Source: DAOTXL01 sp034435455 (GTDB lineage: Bacteria > Chloroflexota > Anaerolineae > JAAYZQ01). Taken from it: a stretch of 64,000 nt of DNA. Positions 51,875-59,880 of the stretch are shown in pieces. Position numbers and translations under genes: made by a program. Below the pieces are notes generated by a model, which was not told where the DNA came from, made no database searches, and saw only the letters and a list, made by a program, of their open reading frames with translations. The stretch spans positions 27,816 to 91,815 of the forward strand of contig DAOTXL010000128.1 in the NCBI GenBank assembly GCA_034435455.1, given 5' to 3'. How positions within the stretch are numbered: position 1 is the stretch's first letter; each line of letters opens with the position of its first letter.

Positions 51875-51897
51875 CGGCTCCCCCTCTGGCAGGCCTG

Positions 51898-52009
51898 AGA
51901 GCGAGTCTGAAAAGGTGGTCACACAGGCGGAGGTCACAAAAGAACACAAAGGAAATAGCTGAAAACCCTTGGTGTCCTTCGTGTCCTTGGTGGTTTTCAG
52001 ACAAGCTCT
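51898..52009 (+). mobile_element. 112-bp terminal-inverted-repeat element, copy A
   Basis: Ends agagcgagtctgaaaa and ttttcagacaagctct are inverted repeats (14 of 16 match). The interior has gtgtccttcgtgtccttggt. Copy B (36358-36469) is near identical in opposite orientation. It fills most of the gap between hpt and the GT39-like gene. Confidence 0.7.
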
Positions 52010-52067
52010 GGGACCATCGGTTTAAAGGATCTGCCTTTTCTGCGGTAAACAGATCACGAGGCGCGCT

Positions 52068-54881
52068 TTGAGGAACCGTTCTGCGCTGATTGCCACCGGC
52101 CTGCTCGTGCCCATCATGCTGCTGGCGTTGGGCCTGCGCCTCTACCGCCTGGACGCCCAGAGCCTGTGGTACGATGAGGGCTTTAGCGTGTATCTGGCGC
52201 GCCTGGAGGTGGCCGAAATCACCGCCCGCACCGCTGCCGACATCCAGCCGCCGCTCTACTATTACCTGCTCCACGCCTGGATCGGCCTGTTTGGCGACAG
52301 CGAAGCGGCGGTGCGGGGGCTGTCGGTCCTCTGGGGCGTGTTCACCGTGCCCTTGATCTACGGGCTGGCCCGCCGGCTTTTCCACAGCCAGCCGGCCGGT
52401 CTCCTGGCGGCGTTGCTGGTGGCGGTATCCCCTCCCCACGTCTGGTATGGCCAGGAGGCGCGGATGTACACCCTCCTCACCTTCCTCTGCCTGCTGTCGA
52501 GCTATTGGTTGTTGCTGATTGTGCAGCGTCTCCCCCCTTACCAACCGGGGGGAAGGGGGGGGAGCCTCCTCTGGCCAGCCTTTACCCTGACCAATATCGC
52601 TGCCCTCTACACTCACTATTTTGCCGTGTTCGTGCTGGCTTTTCAGGGGCTGTATCTGCTGCTGGTGTGGCTGCGGCAGCGTTGCCCGAGGCAGCTCATC
52701 CTGGCCGGCCTGGCCTCCGGCGCGGCGACGGTCCTGGCCTATCTGCCGTGGCTGCCTTTCCTGCTCACCCGCTACCGCGCCGATGTGAGCTACCTGCCCG
52801 GCCAGCTCAAGCTCTCGGAAGCCCTCCTCGACATCGCCCTCTTTTTCACCGGCGGCGAATCGGTCCCAGAGCCGATCGGCATCCTCCTGGCCACCGGTTG
52901 CGCCCTAGTCTTGTTGCTGTGCCTGTATCCAATATCCAATATCCAAGACCCAAGACCCAATACCCACTATCCACTCCTTTTTCTCTTTCTCTACCTCCTT
53001 CTCCCTCCTGCCCTGATCCTGGCCCTGGCCTACCGTTCGCCCAAGTTCAACGCCCGCTACGTGTTGCTCTCTCACCCGGCGCTGTTGCTTCTCCTGGCAG
53101 GGGGGCTGGCTGCCCTGTGGCAGAGGCGGCGTAGCTATCTGGGCAACCTGTTCCGCTGGACGGTGGCCGGCCTGTCGCTGGCGTTTCTGCTGGGGGTGGC
53201 GGCCTATGCCGATCACAACGCCTACACCGATCCGGCCGTCGCCCGCGCCGATTTTCGCGGCGCGGCCCGTTACGTGCGCAAGCAGATGGAACCGGACGAA
53301 GCGGTCATCCTCTGTTCAGGCCACATGTTCCCCGCCTTTGACTATTACGCGCGCGGCCTGGAGCGCTACCTGCTGCCCGACAGCCCCACGCTGGACACAA
53401 CCCGCACCCTGGACTATTCCATCGCCGGGGACCTCAACCGCTGGCTGTCCGGCCGGGGGGGCGTGTGGCTGGTGTTGTGGCAGGATGAGGTGGTGGACCC
53501 GGTGGGCTATCTGCCGGCCATGCTGGGTGAGGTGGGGCAGGAGCAGCCGGTCCGGCGGACCTTTACCGGGGTGCGGCTGCGGCACTACCTCCTGCCGGCC
53601 ACAGCCCACTTTGCGCAACCCACCATCGCCCACCCCACCGATGTCAACTTTGGCAACCGGCTGCGCCTGTTGGGGTATACGCAAAGCGGCGATCAACAGG
53701 TGACCCTCTTTTGGCAGGCGTTGCAGGGGCTGGATCAGGATTACCGCATCTCTTTGACGCTGCGGGATGCCGCCGGCCAGGTTTGGGGCCGGTGGGATGG
53801 CCGCCCCACCGCCTATCTCTATCCCACCACCCGTTGGCGGGTCGGGCAGATTGTCCCTGGCCGCTACGACCTGATCCCAATGCCCGGCACCCCCCCCGGC
53901 GACTATGGCCTGGAGGTGGGGGTCTATGCCGAAGCCGAACCGGCCGGTCTGGACGTGCTGGACGAGGCCGGTGCCCCCCAGGGCAGGCGGGTGGTGTTGG
54001 GCGCGGTGCGGCTATCGGTCCCGGCGGTCACAGCCGACCAGGTGGAGGTCCCTCATCCGCTTCGCGCCGACGTAGGGGGCGGGCTGCTGCTCCTGGGGTG
54101 GGACCTGGATCGGGCCGAGGCGCAGCCGGGCGATCGCCTGCGGCTGGCCCTGGTCTGGGCGGTAACCTCCCCGCCGCAGGGCGACTATCAGGTGCAGGTT
54201 TTTCTCACCGATGCAGCGGGCCAGACGGTGGAGGCCGGCACCTTCCCGCCGACCAACTCCTGGCACCCTACCCGCATCTGGCTGGCGGGACAGGCCTGGC
54301 GCGGGCAGAGCAGCTTCCGTCTGCCGATCCAAACCCAGGCGGGCCAGGCACGCCTGGGGATCCGGTTGGTGGATACCGGCGGCGCGGCCCTCGGCCCGGC
54401 CGTCGAGTTAACAACCCTTCAGGTGTTGTCCACCGACCGCCTTTTCAGCCCTCCCCGCCCCCAGGTGCGGCGCCTGACGAATCTGGGCGACCAGATCACC
54501 TTGCTGGGCGCCGACCTGCCTGCCGGGCCGGTAGCGCCGGGAGGCACCCTGTCGGTCACCCTCTACTGGCAGGCCCGGACCGAGATGGATGTGCCCTACA
54601 CCGCCTTTGTCCACCTGTTGGGAACGGACGGACGGGTGGTGGCCGGCCATGATGGTGAGCCGGTCGGCGGCACACGGCCCACTACCGGCTGGGTGCCGGG
54701 CGAGTATATCGCCGACCTGCACCAGGTGCCCATCCCCGCCGGGCTGGCACCGGGCGAGTATGTGATCGAGGTCGGGCTTTACGATGCCGGCGTGCCGGGC
54801 CTGCCCCGTCTGCCGGTGCTGGATGAGGAAGGGCAGCCAGCGGCCGACCGGGTGATCTTGGGCCCGGTGCCGATCCGGTAG
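52068..54881 (+). CDS. GT39/ArnT-like membrane glycosyltransferase with C-terminal beta-sandwich modules
   Basis: A 937-aa protein. Residues about 8-390 form a multi-helix GT-C fold: acidic motif LWYDEGFS (33-40) in the first extracytoplasmic loop, DIQPPLYYYLLHAW and VSPPHVWYGQEARMY. They would transfer sugar from a lipid carrier outside the membrane. Residues about 520-937 are three related beta-rich modules (LLGY or LLGW, LFWQ or LYWQ, PGxY). TTG at 52068 has GAGG before it; no ATG fits better. Two stretches (about codons 154-165 and 287-306) look repeat-derived at DNA level (52530-52562, 52927-52976). Confidence 0.82.
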   Translation: MRNRSALIATGLLVPIMLLALGLRLYRLDAQSLWYDEGFSVYLARLEVAEITARTAADIQPPLYYYLLHAWIGLFGDSEAAVRGLSVLWGVFTVPLIYGLARRLFHSQPAGLLAALLVAVSPPHVWYGQEARMYTLLTFLCLLSSYWLLLIVQRLPPYQPGGRGGSLLWPAFTLTNIAALYTHYFAVFVLAFQGLYLLLVWLRQRCPRQLILAGLASGAATVLAYLPWLPFLLTRYRADVSYLPGQLKLSEALLDIALFFTGGESVPEPIGILLATGCALVLLLCLYPISNIQDPRPNTHYPLLFLFLYLLLPPALILALAYRSPKFNARYVLLSHPALLLLLAGGLAALWQRRRSYLGNLFRWTVAGLSLAFLLGVAAYADHNAYTDPAVARADFRGAARYVRKQMEPDEAVILCSGHMFPAFDYYARGLERYLLPDSPTLDTTRTLDYSIAGDLNRWLSGRGGVWLVLWQDEVVDPVGYLPAMLGEVGQEQPVRRTFTGVRLRHYLLPATAHFAQPTIAHPTDVNFGNRLRLLGYTQSGDQQVTLFWQALQGLDQDYRISLTLRDAAGQVWGRWDGRPTAYLYPTTRWRVGQIVPGRYDLIPMPGTPPGDYGLEVGVYAEAEPAGLDVLDEAGAPQGRRVVLGAVRLSVPAVTADQVEVPHPLRADVGGGLLLLGWDLDRAEAQPGDRLRLALVWAVTSPPQGDYQVQVFLTDAAGQTVEAGTFPPTNSWHPTRIWLAGQAWRGQSSFRLPIQTQAGQARLGIRLVDTGGAALGPAVELTTLQVLSTDRLFSPPRPQVRRLTNLGDQITLLGADLPAGPVAPGGTLSVTLYWQARTEMDVPYTAFVHLLGTDGRVVAGHDGEPVGGTRPTTGWVPGEYIADLHQVPIPAGLAPGEYVIEVGLYDAGVPGLPRLPVLDEEGQPAADRVILGPVPIR

Positions 54882-54893
54882 CGCAGGCCGGCC

Positions 54894-56942
54894 CTACGGT
54901 TGCTTCCCCGGGGCCTGCAGGGTTGCAAACTGGTCGGCTACCTGCAGGGTGGTCAGCCACAGCAACGTGTCGCCGTGGACCAGGGGGAGTGACTGCAGCG
55001 CGCTCTGCACCACCGGCCGTACCCGTTTCTCCACCTCCCAGAACCCCGGACCCTCCACAACGCCGACCGCCACGCCGAATTGCCTGGGGGTCTCCAGGTC
55101 CCAGTGGTAGGTCTCGGTACGGATCACCCCGGCCGGGGACCAGCGGGAGGGCGGGTACCAGACCGATTCGACAAACTCCATCTCGGTGCCGGCCAGCGGC
55201 TGCCCGGAAGGGTCGGTCTGGACGAAGAACAGCCGCAGGTCGCGCTCCACCGACTGCGTAGCCTGCCAGTACAGGACCAGATAGGCCCGGGGAATGATGG
55301 GCCGTTCCCACACCAAGTCGTAGCCGATGAGCCGCAATTCGCCAAAATCCACGGCTACTTTTACCTGGGGCGTTGGCCTGTCGGCACGGGCGAAATCGTA
55401 GAAAGGGTCGGGGATGGTCGGCTGATGCAACCCGCGCTCCAGGAGCAGGTAGCGGTAGCGGCCATCGCGCACCCCATATTTGCCGCTTTGCAATTGGCGT
55501 TGGATGGCATCGTAGCGATCCCTGGCATGAAAGGGCGCGTCGCGGTAAAAGACGTCCACAAGAATATAATCTGCATCCTGCTGCTCTGGATAGAGGTACA
55601 GGCTCTCGCGGTGGCTGAGGCGGGGATCGGGATACACGTCGGACGAGACGCTCCCCTCCGGGGGGAGCTGCCGGATGATCGCCTTGAGGGCGGCCTGGCG
55701 CGCCGATGGCGGGGCCAGGTAAAAGTCGCGGCTGAAGGGCAGGAAGCCATGCTGCCGCTGGGCGATCAGGGCGGCGACCAGGGCCAGCCCGGCCAGGAAG
55801 GCAGCCACGGCTGTCGGCGGGTTCAGCGGTTGCCGGCGGGCCGGCAGGCTGCGCTTCAGCAGGCCGCCTGCCCGGTGGGCCAGAAAAGCGGTGCCATCCA
55901 GGGCACCGACGACGACAAAGGGCACGATCGCCACGGCATATTGAAAAAAGCTGACCGTGCTGTGTTGGGGGGGAGCGGCACTCAGGGCGTTGAGGACCAG
56001 GGCCGGCAGGGCCAGCAGCAACATCGGCAGGCCCAGCAGCGAGAGGTAGGCCACCGGCCCCAGCAGCCGGGCCAGATAGGCGGGGCCGGTCTGGCTGACC
56101 AGGCGCTGCCAGACCAGGCCGGGATGGGTGAGCACCTGCACCACAATCTCCTGGCCGCTGTTGCCCAGCCAATCGTAGTAGCGGGAGAAGTAATGGGATT
56201 GGCCCTGGGGATTAAAGTGGGGGATGACGACGAACACGGTCAGGGCAAACCACAGGGCGCTGAGGGCAGCCGTGGCTGCGCCCGCCGCCCGCTGCCGGTG
56301 GATGAAAAAGGCATAGAGGCCCATGCCAAAGGTGGTCAGGGGCATGACCTCTTTGGTGCTCATGGCCAGCAGGATAAAGAGGAGGAAAAGGGCAGTTTTC
56401 CGTCGGCGCATGGCGTAGAGGGCGTACAGGAGCAGGGGGGTGGCCAGGGCGCTGGGGTGGAACTCGAAGGCGTTGGCCGAGTGGAGGGCCGGCTGAAGCA
56501 GATAGGCGGCGGCAAAGGCCAGAGCCGAAAGCTGGATCGGCCAGGAGGGCGCAGGCCTCTGGTCGGCGGTCGGTCGGCCTGGGCCGGCTGCCTGGAGCGC
56601 ATCGCAGGCCAGCCGGTAAACCGGCACGGCCCCCAGGGCCAGGCCGAGCGTCTGGATGAGCAGCAGCATCTTCTGATCCGGCCAGAGGAGGTAGAGGAGG
56701 GAGAGGGGCAACAGGATCGGCTCCACGTGATCGGCCAGCAGCACCTCCCAGCCGGGCTCAAAGGTGGAGCGGAACCAGCGGCCGTGGATGGTATTCCACA
56801 GCGTCTGATCGTAGATGGCCAGGTCAAACCCACGGGTCTGACAGCGGGCGTCAGCCGTCAGTGTATACCAGCCGAAATAGAAAATATAGAGGGCGATCAG
56901 CGCCCCCAGAACAAACAGCGGCCATCGCCGGCGGTTCGACAT
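54894..56942 (-). CDS. DUF2079 membrane protein with C-terminal beta module
   Basis: A 682-aa protein. The N-terminal 430 residues hold about ten to eleven helices of the DUF2079 family, a GT-C-like group: GFDLAIYDQTLWNTIHGRWF and HVEPILLPLSLLYLLWP are typical, with acidic residues where ArnT-like enzymes have theirs. A soluble part follows; the end (about 540-682) repeats the beta module of the convergent GT39 gene (LRLIGYDLVWE, AYLVLYWQATQ). ATG 56942 (AGGAGTGCCTTT) fits the promoter at 56977-57006; the ATG at 56978 would lie in the -10 box. Confidence 0.85.
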   Translation of the reverse strand: MSNRRRWPLFVLGALIALYIFYFGWYTLTADARCQTRGFDLAIYDQTLWNTIHGRWFRSTFEPGWEVLLADHVEPILLPLSLLYLLWPDQKMLLLIQTLGLALGAVPVYRLACDALQAAGPGRPTADQRPAPSWPIQLSALAFAAAYLLQPALHSANAFEFHPSALATPLLLYALYAMRRRKTALFLLFILLAMSTKEVMPLTTFGMGLYAFFIHRQRAAGAATAALSALWFALTVFVVIPHFNPQGQSHYFSRYYDWLGNSGQEIVVQVLTHPGLVWQRLVSQTGPAYLARLLGPVAYLSLLGLPMLLLALPALVLNALSAAPPQHSTVSFFQYAVAIVPFVVVGALDGTAFLAHRAGGLLKRSLPARRQPLNPPTAVAAFLAGLALVAALIAQRQHGFLPFSRDFYLAPPSARQAALKAIIRQLPPEGSVSSDVYPDPRLSHRESLYLYPEQQDADYILVDVFYRDAPFHARDRYDAIQRQLQSGKYGVRDGRYRYLLLERGLHQPTIPDPFYDFARADRPTPQVKVAVDFGELRLIGYDLVWERPIIPRAYLVLYWQATQSVERDLRLFFVQTDPSGQPLAGTEMEFVESVWYPPSRWSPAGVIRTETYHWDLETPRQFGVAVGVVEGPGFWEVEKRVRPVVQSALQSLPLVHGDTLLWLTTLQVADQFATLQAPGKQP

Positions 56943-56976
56943 AAAGGCACTCCTGGTCTGGTTGTCGAGCAGGCCC

Positions 56977-57006
56977 ATTATAGGGCTTTTTGGCCGCCGG
57001 TGCCAG
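56977..57006 (-). promoter_or_regulatory. Promoter of the DUF2079 gene
   Basis: Minus-strand CTGGCA (57006-57001), 18-nt spacer, TATAAT (56982-56977). Confidence 0.55.
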
Positions 57007-57081
57007 TTTTTGCACCTGTCTTGCAGCGGTGCGGGGAGGGCAGGGAGAGCCTGCGGTTCAGGTCACAGACCGGTTTCCTTT

Positions 57082-57109
57082 TTGCAGCCGGGGCCAACCT
57101 GAGTATAAT
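57082..57109 (+). promoter_or_regulatory. Promoter of the FmdB-like gene
   Basis: TTGCAG (57082-57087), 16-nt spacer, TATAAT (57104-57109), 38 bp before the ATG. Confidence 0.68.
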
Positions 57110-57147
57110 AGGGCGGTGAAAAAGGAAGCAGCGGGAGGTGATGGAAG

Positions 57148-57426
57148 ATGCCAATCTACTTGTACCAATGCGACTCATGTGGTGTGCGTTTTGAGCGGAT
57201 GCAGCACATGACCGATGCTCCCCTGACCGACTGCCCGGAGTGTGACGGTCAGGTCCATCGCGTGGTCCAACCGGTGGGTGTTATCTTCAAGGGATCGGGC
57301 TTCTATGTCACCGACAACCGCCGTAGCTCGTCGGCCACCCTGGGCACGACCCGGGAGAAAAAGGAAGCGGGGAGCAGCGGGGAAACCGCCGCCGGGACAT
57401 CTGCCTCGACAGATAGCGCAGAGTAG
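57148..57426 (+). CDS. FmdB-family zinc-ribbon regulatory protein
   Basis: A 92-aa protein. The N-terminal half is an FmdB zinc ribbon (MPIYLYQCDSCGVRFE; Cys8, Cys11, Cys29, Cys32) ending in VIFKGSGFYVTDNR, a well-kept family motif; the C-terminal half is a Ser/Thr/Glu-rich unstructured tail. FmdB was named for formamidase regulation, but the general role is unknown. GGGAGGTGATGGAAG precedes the ATG, and a strong terminator follows. Confidence 0.9.
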   Translation: MPIYLYQCDSCGVRFERMQHMTDAPLTDCPECDGQVHRVVQPVGVIFKGSGFYVTDNRRSSSATLGTTREKKEAGSSGETAAGTSASTDSAE

Positions 57427-57438
57427 AAATCGGTTTTG

Positions 57439-57477
57439 AACCTCCCGCAGGGCAGGGGCTCTGCGGGAGGTTTTTTT
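57439..57477 (+). terminator. Rho-independent terminator after the FmdB-like gene
   Basis: aacctcccgcag (57439-57450) and ctgcgggaggtt (57461-57472) form a perfect 12-bp stem with a 10-nt loop, followed by a run of seven T (57471-57477). The stop of the convergent small gene at 57476 touches the T-run. Confidence 0.9.
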
Positions 57478-57778
57478 ATATCTGGAACCGGCCGCTGGCC
57501 GGCACCACCTTGTACTGGAAATTGGTCACATATTCCAGCAAGCGGGCTTTGAGCTCTGCCCATTGGGGGCTGTCCAGGATCTCCCGCACCTTATCCACGC
57601 TGTCGGCCACGCCGGCGGTCATGATCTGCGGCGCATCGCCGTACAGGGTGTACCATGCTTCGGTTGGCTGCCAGCCCATCTTCATCAGGGCCGGGGCAAA
57701 GGTCTGCATGGCGAACTCAAAGTAGGATTGCTCTTTGCCGGGACGGATGTCCCAACTCATCAACAGTTTGATGGCCAC
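57476..57778 (-). CDS. Small orphan protein, possibly a dimeric alpha/beta-barrel fold
   Basis: A 100-aa soluble protein (KLLMSWDIRPGKEQSYFEFA, then PTEAWYTLYGDAPQIMTAGV and DSPQWAELKARLLEYVTNF). The beta-alpha-beta pattern with an early W-D-I-x-P-G-K-E and a late E-x-x-x-x-F-x-Y-K-V resembles ferredoxin-like dimeric barrel proteins, but no family can be named with assurance. GTG at 57778 has GGGAGG about 13 bases upstream, a rather long spacing. Its 3' end meets the terminator of the FmdB-like gene, and repeat copy C lies upstream. Confidence 0.65.
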   Translation of the reverse strand: MAIKLLMSWDIRPGKEQSYFEFAMQTFAPALMKMGWQPTEAWYTLYGDAPQIMTAGVADSVDKVREILDSPQWAELKARLLEYVTNFQYKVVPASGRFQI

Positions 57779-57822
57779 GATGTTTCAAATCCTCCCTGTT
57801 CTAAAAGGTTTGTCCAGCCTTT

Positions 57823-57933
57823 AGAGCTCGTCTGAAAAGTCTACCACGAAGGCGCACAGGGCAAAGAAATGAGATGAAATCGACAGAAATTCTTTGTGTC
57901 CTTCGTGTCCTTAGTGGTTTTCAGACTAGCTCT
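57823..57933 (+). mobile_element. Terminal-inverted-repeat element, diverged copy C
   Basis: Ends agagctcgtctgaaaa and ttttcagactagctct match in 15 of 16 positions. The right half matches copy A (gtgtccttcgtgtcctta), the middle has drifted. Its right end abuts the M16 peptidase stop codon, sharing one base. Confidence 0.65.
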
Positions 57934-59201
57934 TAGAGATGCACGGCCTGGCGGAACCGGTTGCCGTCATCGGCAAAGGGGCCGACCACGGCCAGGTTCA
58001 GCCGTTCCTCCCGGAAGATGGATTGGGCCAGGCGTTGGATATCGGCAGCCTGGACCGCCGCCAGGCGGGCGATGACCTCTTCTGGCTTGAGCACCTCCGG
58101 CCCAAGGAGCTCCTGTTGGGCGTACCAGGAGGCCACGGCGAACGGATCTTCCAGGGAAAGGGCCAGCCGCCCCTTGATGAACTCCCGGGCTTTCTCCAGC
58201 TCATCCTGGGGGACCGGTTCCTGGCGCAGCCGGTCCAGCTCGTCCAGGATGGCCCGGAGGGCCAGTTCGACCCGGCCGGTGCAGACGCCGGCGTAGATGC
58301 CTATCGCCCCTGTGTCCTGGAGTGTGCTGATGTACGATTCGATGTCGTAGGCCAGCCCCATCCGCTCGCGCACCTGTTGAAACAGGCGCGATCTCATGCC
58401 TTCCCCCAGGATCACGTTCAGGAAGCGGACCCCGTACTGGTCTGGGTCGTAGCGGGAAGGCCCGGCAAAGCTCAAGTTGAGGTGGGCCTGCTCGGTGGCT
58501 TTGCACTCGACGTGTACCCTGGGGCCGTGGCGGTCGGCAGGGGCCGGCTCGCAAGAGATGGCCGGGCCTGGCTGCCAGTCGGCCAGGTACGACCGGGCCA
58601 GGGCGACCGCTTCCCGATGGGTCACCTGGCCGGCCAGCCCCAGGATCGCTGCGTTGGGGCGGTAGTGGCCGGCCAGGTAGGCCAGCAGGTCCTCGCGGCT
58701 CAGGCCGGCGACGCTCTGCTCGCTGCCGGCCACGTCGCGGCCCAGGGGGTGATCGGGCCACTGCAGCCGGTTCACCAGGATCTGGACCAGGCTGTCGGGG
58801 GTGTCCAGGGCATAGTGGATCTCTTCGGTGATGACCGCCCGTTCCTTTTCCATCTCCGTTGGGTCGAACGTGGCGTGGAGCAGCATATCGCTGAGCACGT
58901 CCAGGGCTTCTGGCAGGTGGGCGGCGGCCACCTTGGCCCAATACAGGGTGGTCTCCACGCCGGTGCTGGCGTTGCACAGGCCGCCCTTGCCTTCAATCGC
59001 CTCGGCGATGTCCAGGGCGGTGGGCCGGCGGGCCGTGCCTTTGAACAGCATATGTTCGATAAAGTGGGAAGCTCCCGCCAGCGCCTCGCTCTCGTAGCGC
59101 GAACCGACGGCCAGGAAGAACCCCAGGCTGACCGACTGGAGGTGGGGCATGGTCACGGTCAAGACCCGGAGGCCGTTGTCGAGGGTGGTCAGTTCGTACA
59201 T
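57933..59201 (-). CDS. M16-family zinc peptidase
   Basis: A 422-aa peptidase of the mitochondrial-processing-peptidase/PqqL type. The inverted zinc motif is HFIEH (His46, Glu49, His50) with the third ligand in the EKERAVITEEI helix. The second half has the family pattern NVILGEGMRSRLFQQVRERMGLAYD. It is a single-domain-pair form that works as a dimer. It follows the TPR lipoprotein by 19 bp at the end of the microcompartment-containing run and has no signal peptide. Confidence 0.93.
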   Translation of the reverse strand: MYELTTLDNGLRVLTVTMPHLQSVSLGFFLAVGSRYESEALAGASHFIEHMLFKGTARRPTALDIAEAIEGKGGLCNASTGVETTLYWAKVAAAHLPEALDVLSDMLLHATFDPTEMEKERAVITEEIHYALDTPDSLVQILVNRLQWPDHPLGRDVAGSEQSVAGLSREDLLAYLAGHYRPNAAILGLAGQVTHREAVALARSYLADWQPGPAISCEPAPADRHGPRVHVECKATEQAHLNLSFAGPSRYDPDQYGVRFLNVILGEGMRSRLFQQVRERMGLAYDIESYISTLQDTGAIGIYAGVCTGRVELALRAILDELDRLRQEPVPQDELEKAREFIKGRLALSLEDPFAVASWYAQQELLGPEVLKPEEVIARLAAVQAADIQRLAQSIFREERLNLAVVGPFADDGNRFRQAVHL

Positions 59202-59220
59202 CTCTTTTGCGCCTGGGGTG

Positions 59221-59844
59221 CTAGGGCCCTTTGAGCTGCTTCAGATATTGTTCGGCCTGCTCGGTGGCGATCTTGTCGGTGCCCTTGTCCACCTGTTGGA
59301 ACTTTTCAAAGGCGGCGATGGCTTTGTCGTTCTCGCCCAGGGTGACATAGACGACCCCCAGGCCGAAATGGGCCTCGGCCAGATCGGGCTTGAGTTCTAT
59401 GGCCTTCTGGTACTCCTGCAACGCTTTGTCCAGGAGCGACCGGTCGGGTTGGGCCTGGCCGATCTGGGCCTTTTGCACATAGGCGGCGGCCAGGTTGGAA
59501 TGGATGTCGGCGTCGTTGGGCGCGATCTGAATCGCCTTCTGGTAGTGGGCGATCGCCTGGTCCAGGTTGCCCTGGCTGTAGTAGACCACCCCCAGGTTGG
59601 TGAGCGCCGAGGTGTTGTTGGGGTTTGCCTTCAATACCGCCTGGTACTCGGCCACCGCTTTGTCCAGCTCGCCGGCCTGGGCGAATTCGTTGCCCTTCCG
59701 AAAGTGCTCTTCCGGCGAGAGGGTCTCGTCCACCACGTAGGGAGCGCCGGTGGCCGGGGTTGGGGTAGGCGTGGTCCCGCACCCCACGAGGGCTACGGCC
59801 AGCAGCAGGGCGATCAAGAAGAATATTCTGTGAATTCCTGTCAT
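59221..59844 (-). CDS. TPR lipoprotein
   Basis: A 207-aa lipoprotein with signal peptide and lipobox VGC (Cys22), a PTPTP linker, and four tetratricopeptide repeats from about 45 to 195 (AVAEYQAVLKANPNNTSALT, AIAHYQKAIQIAPNDADIHS, ALQEYQKAIELKPDLAEAHF). It would sit on the outer face of the cell membrane as a protein-binding scaffold. It starts 36 bp after the aldehyde dehydrogenase gene; whether it shares the microcompartment transcript functionally is unclear. Confidence 0.88.
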   Translation of the reverse strand: MTGIHRIFFLIALLLAVALVGCGTTPTPTPATGAPYVVDETLSPEEHFRKGNEFAQAGELDKAVAEYQAVLKANPNNTSALTNLGVVYYSQGNLDQAIAHYQKAIQIAPNDADIHSNLAAAYVQKAQIGQAQPDRSLLDKALQEYQKAIELKPDLAEAHFGLGVVYVTLGENDKAIAAFEKFQQVDKGTDKIATEQAEQYLKQLKGP

Positions 59845-59880
59845 CTTTTGCCTCCTGGCTTTATCGAATGGGTTGAACCG

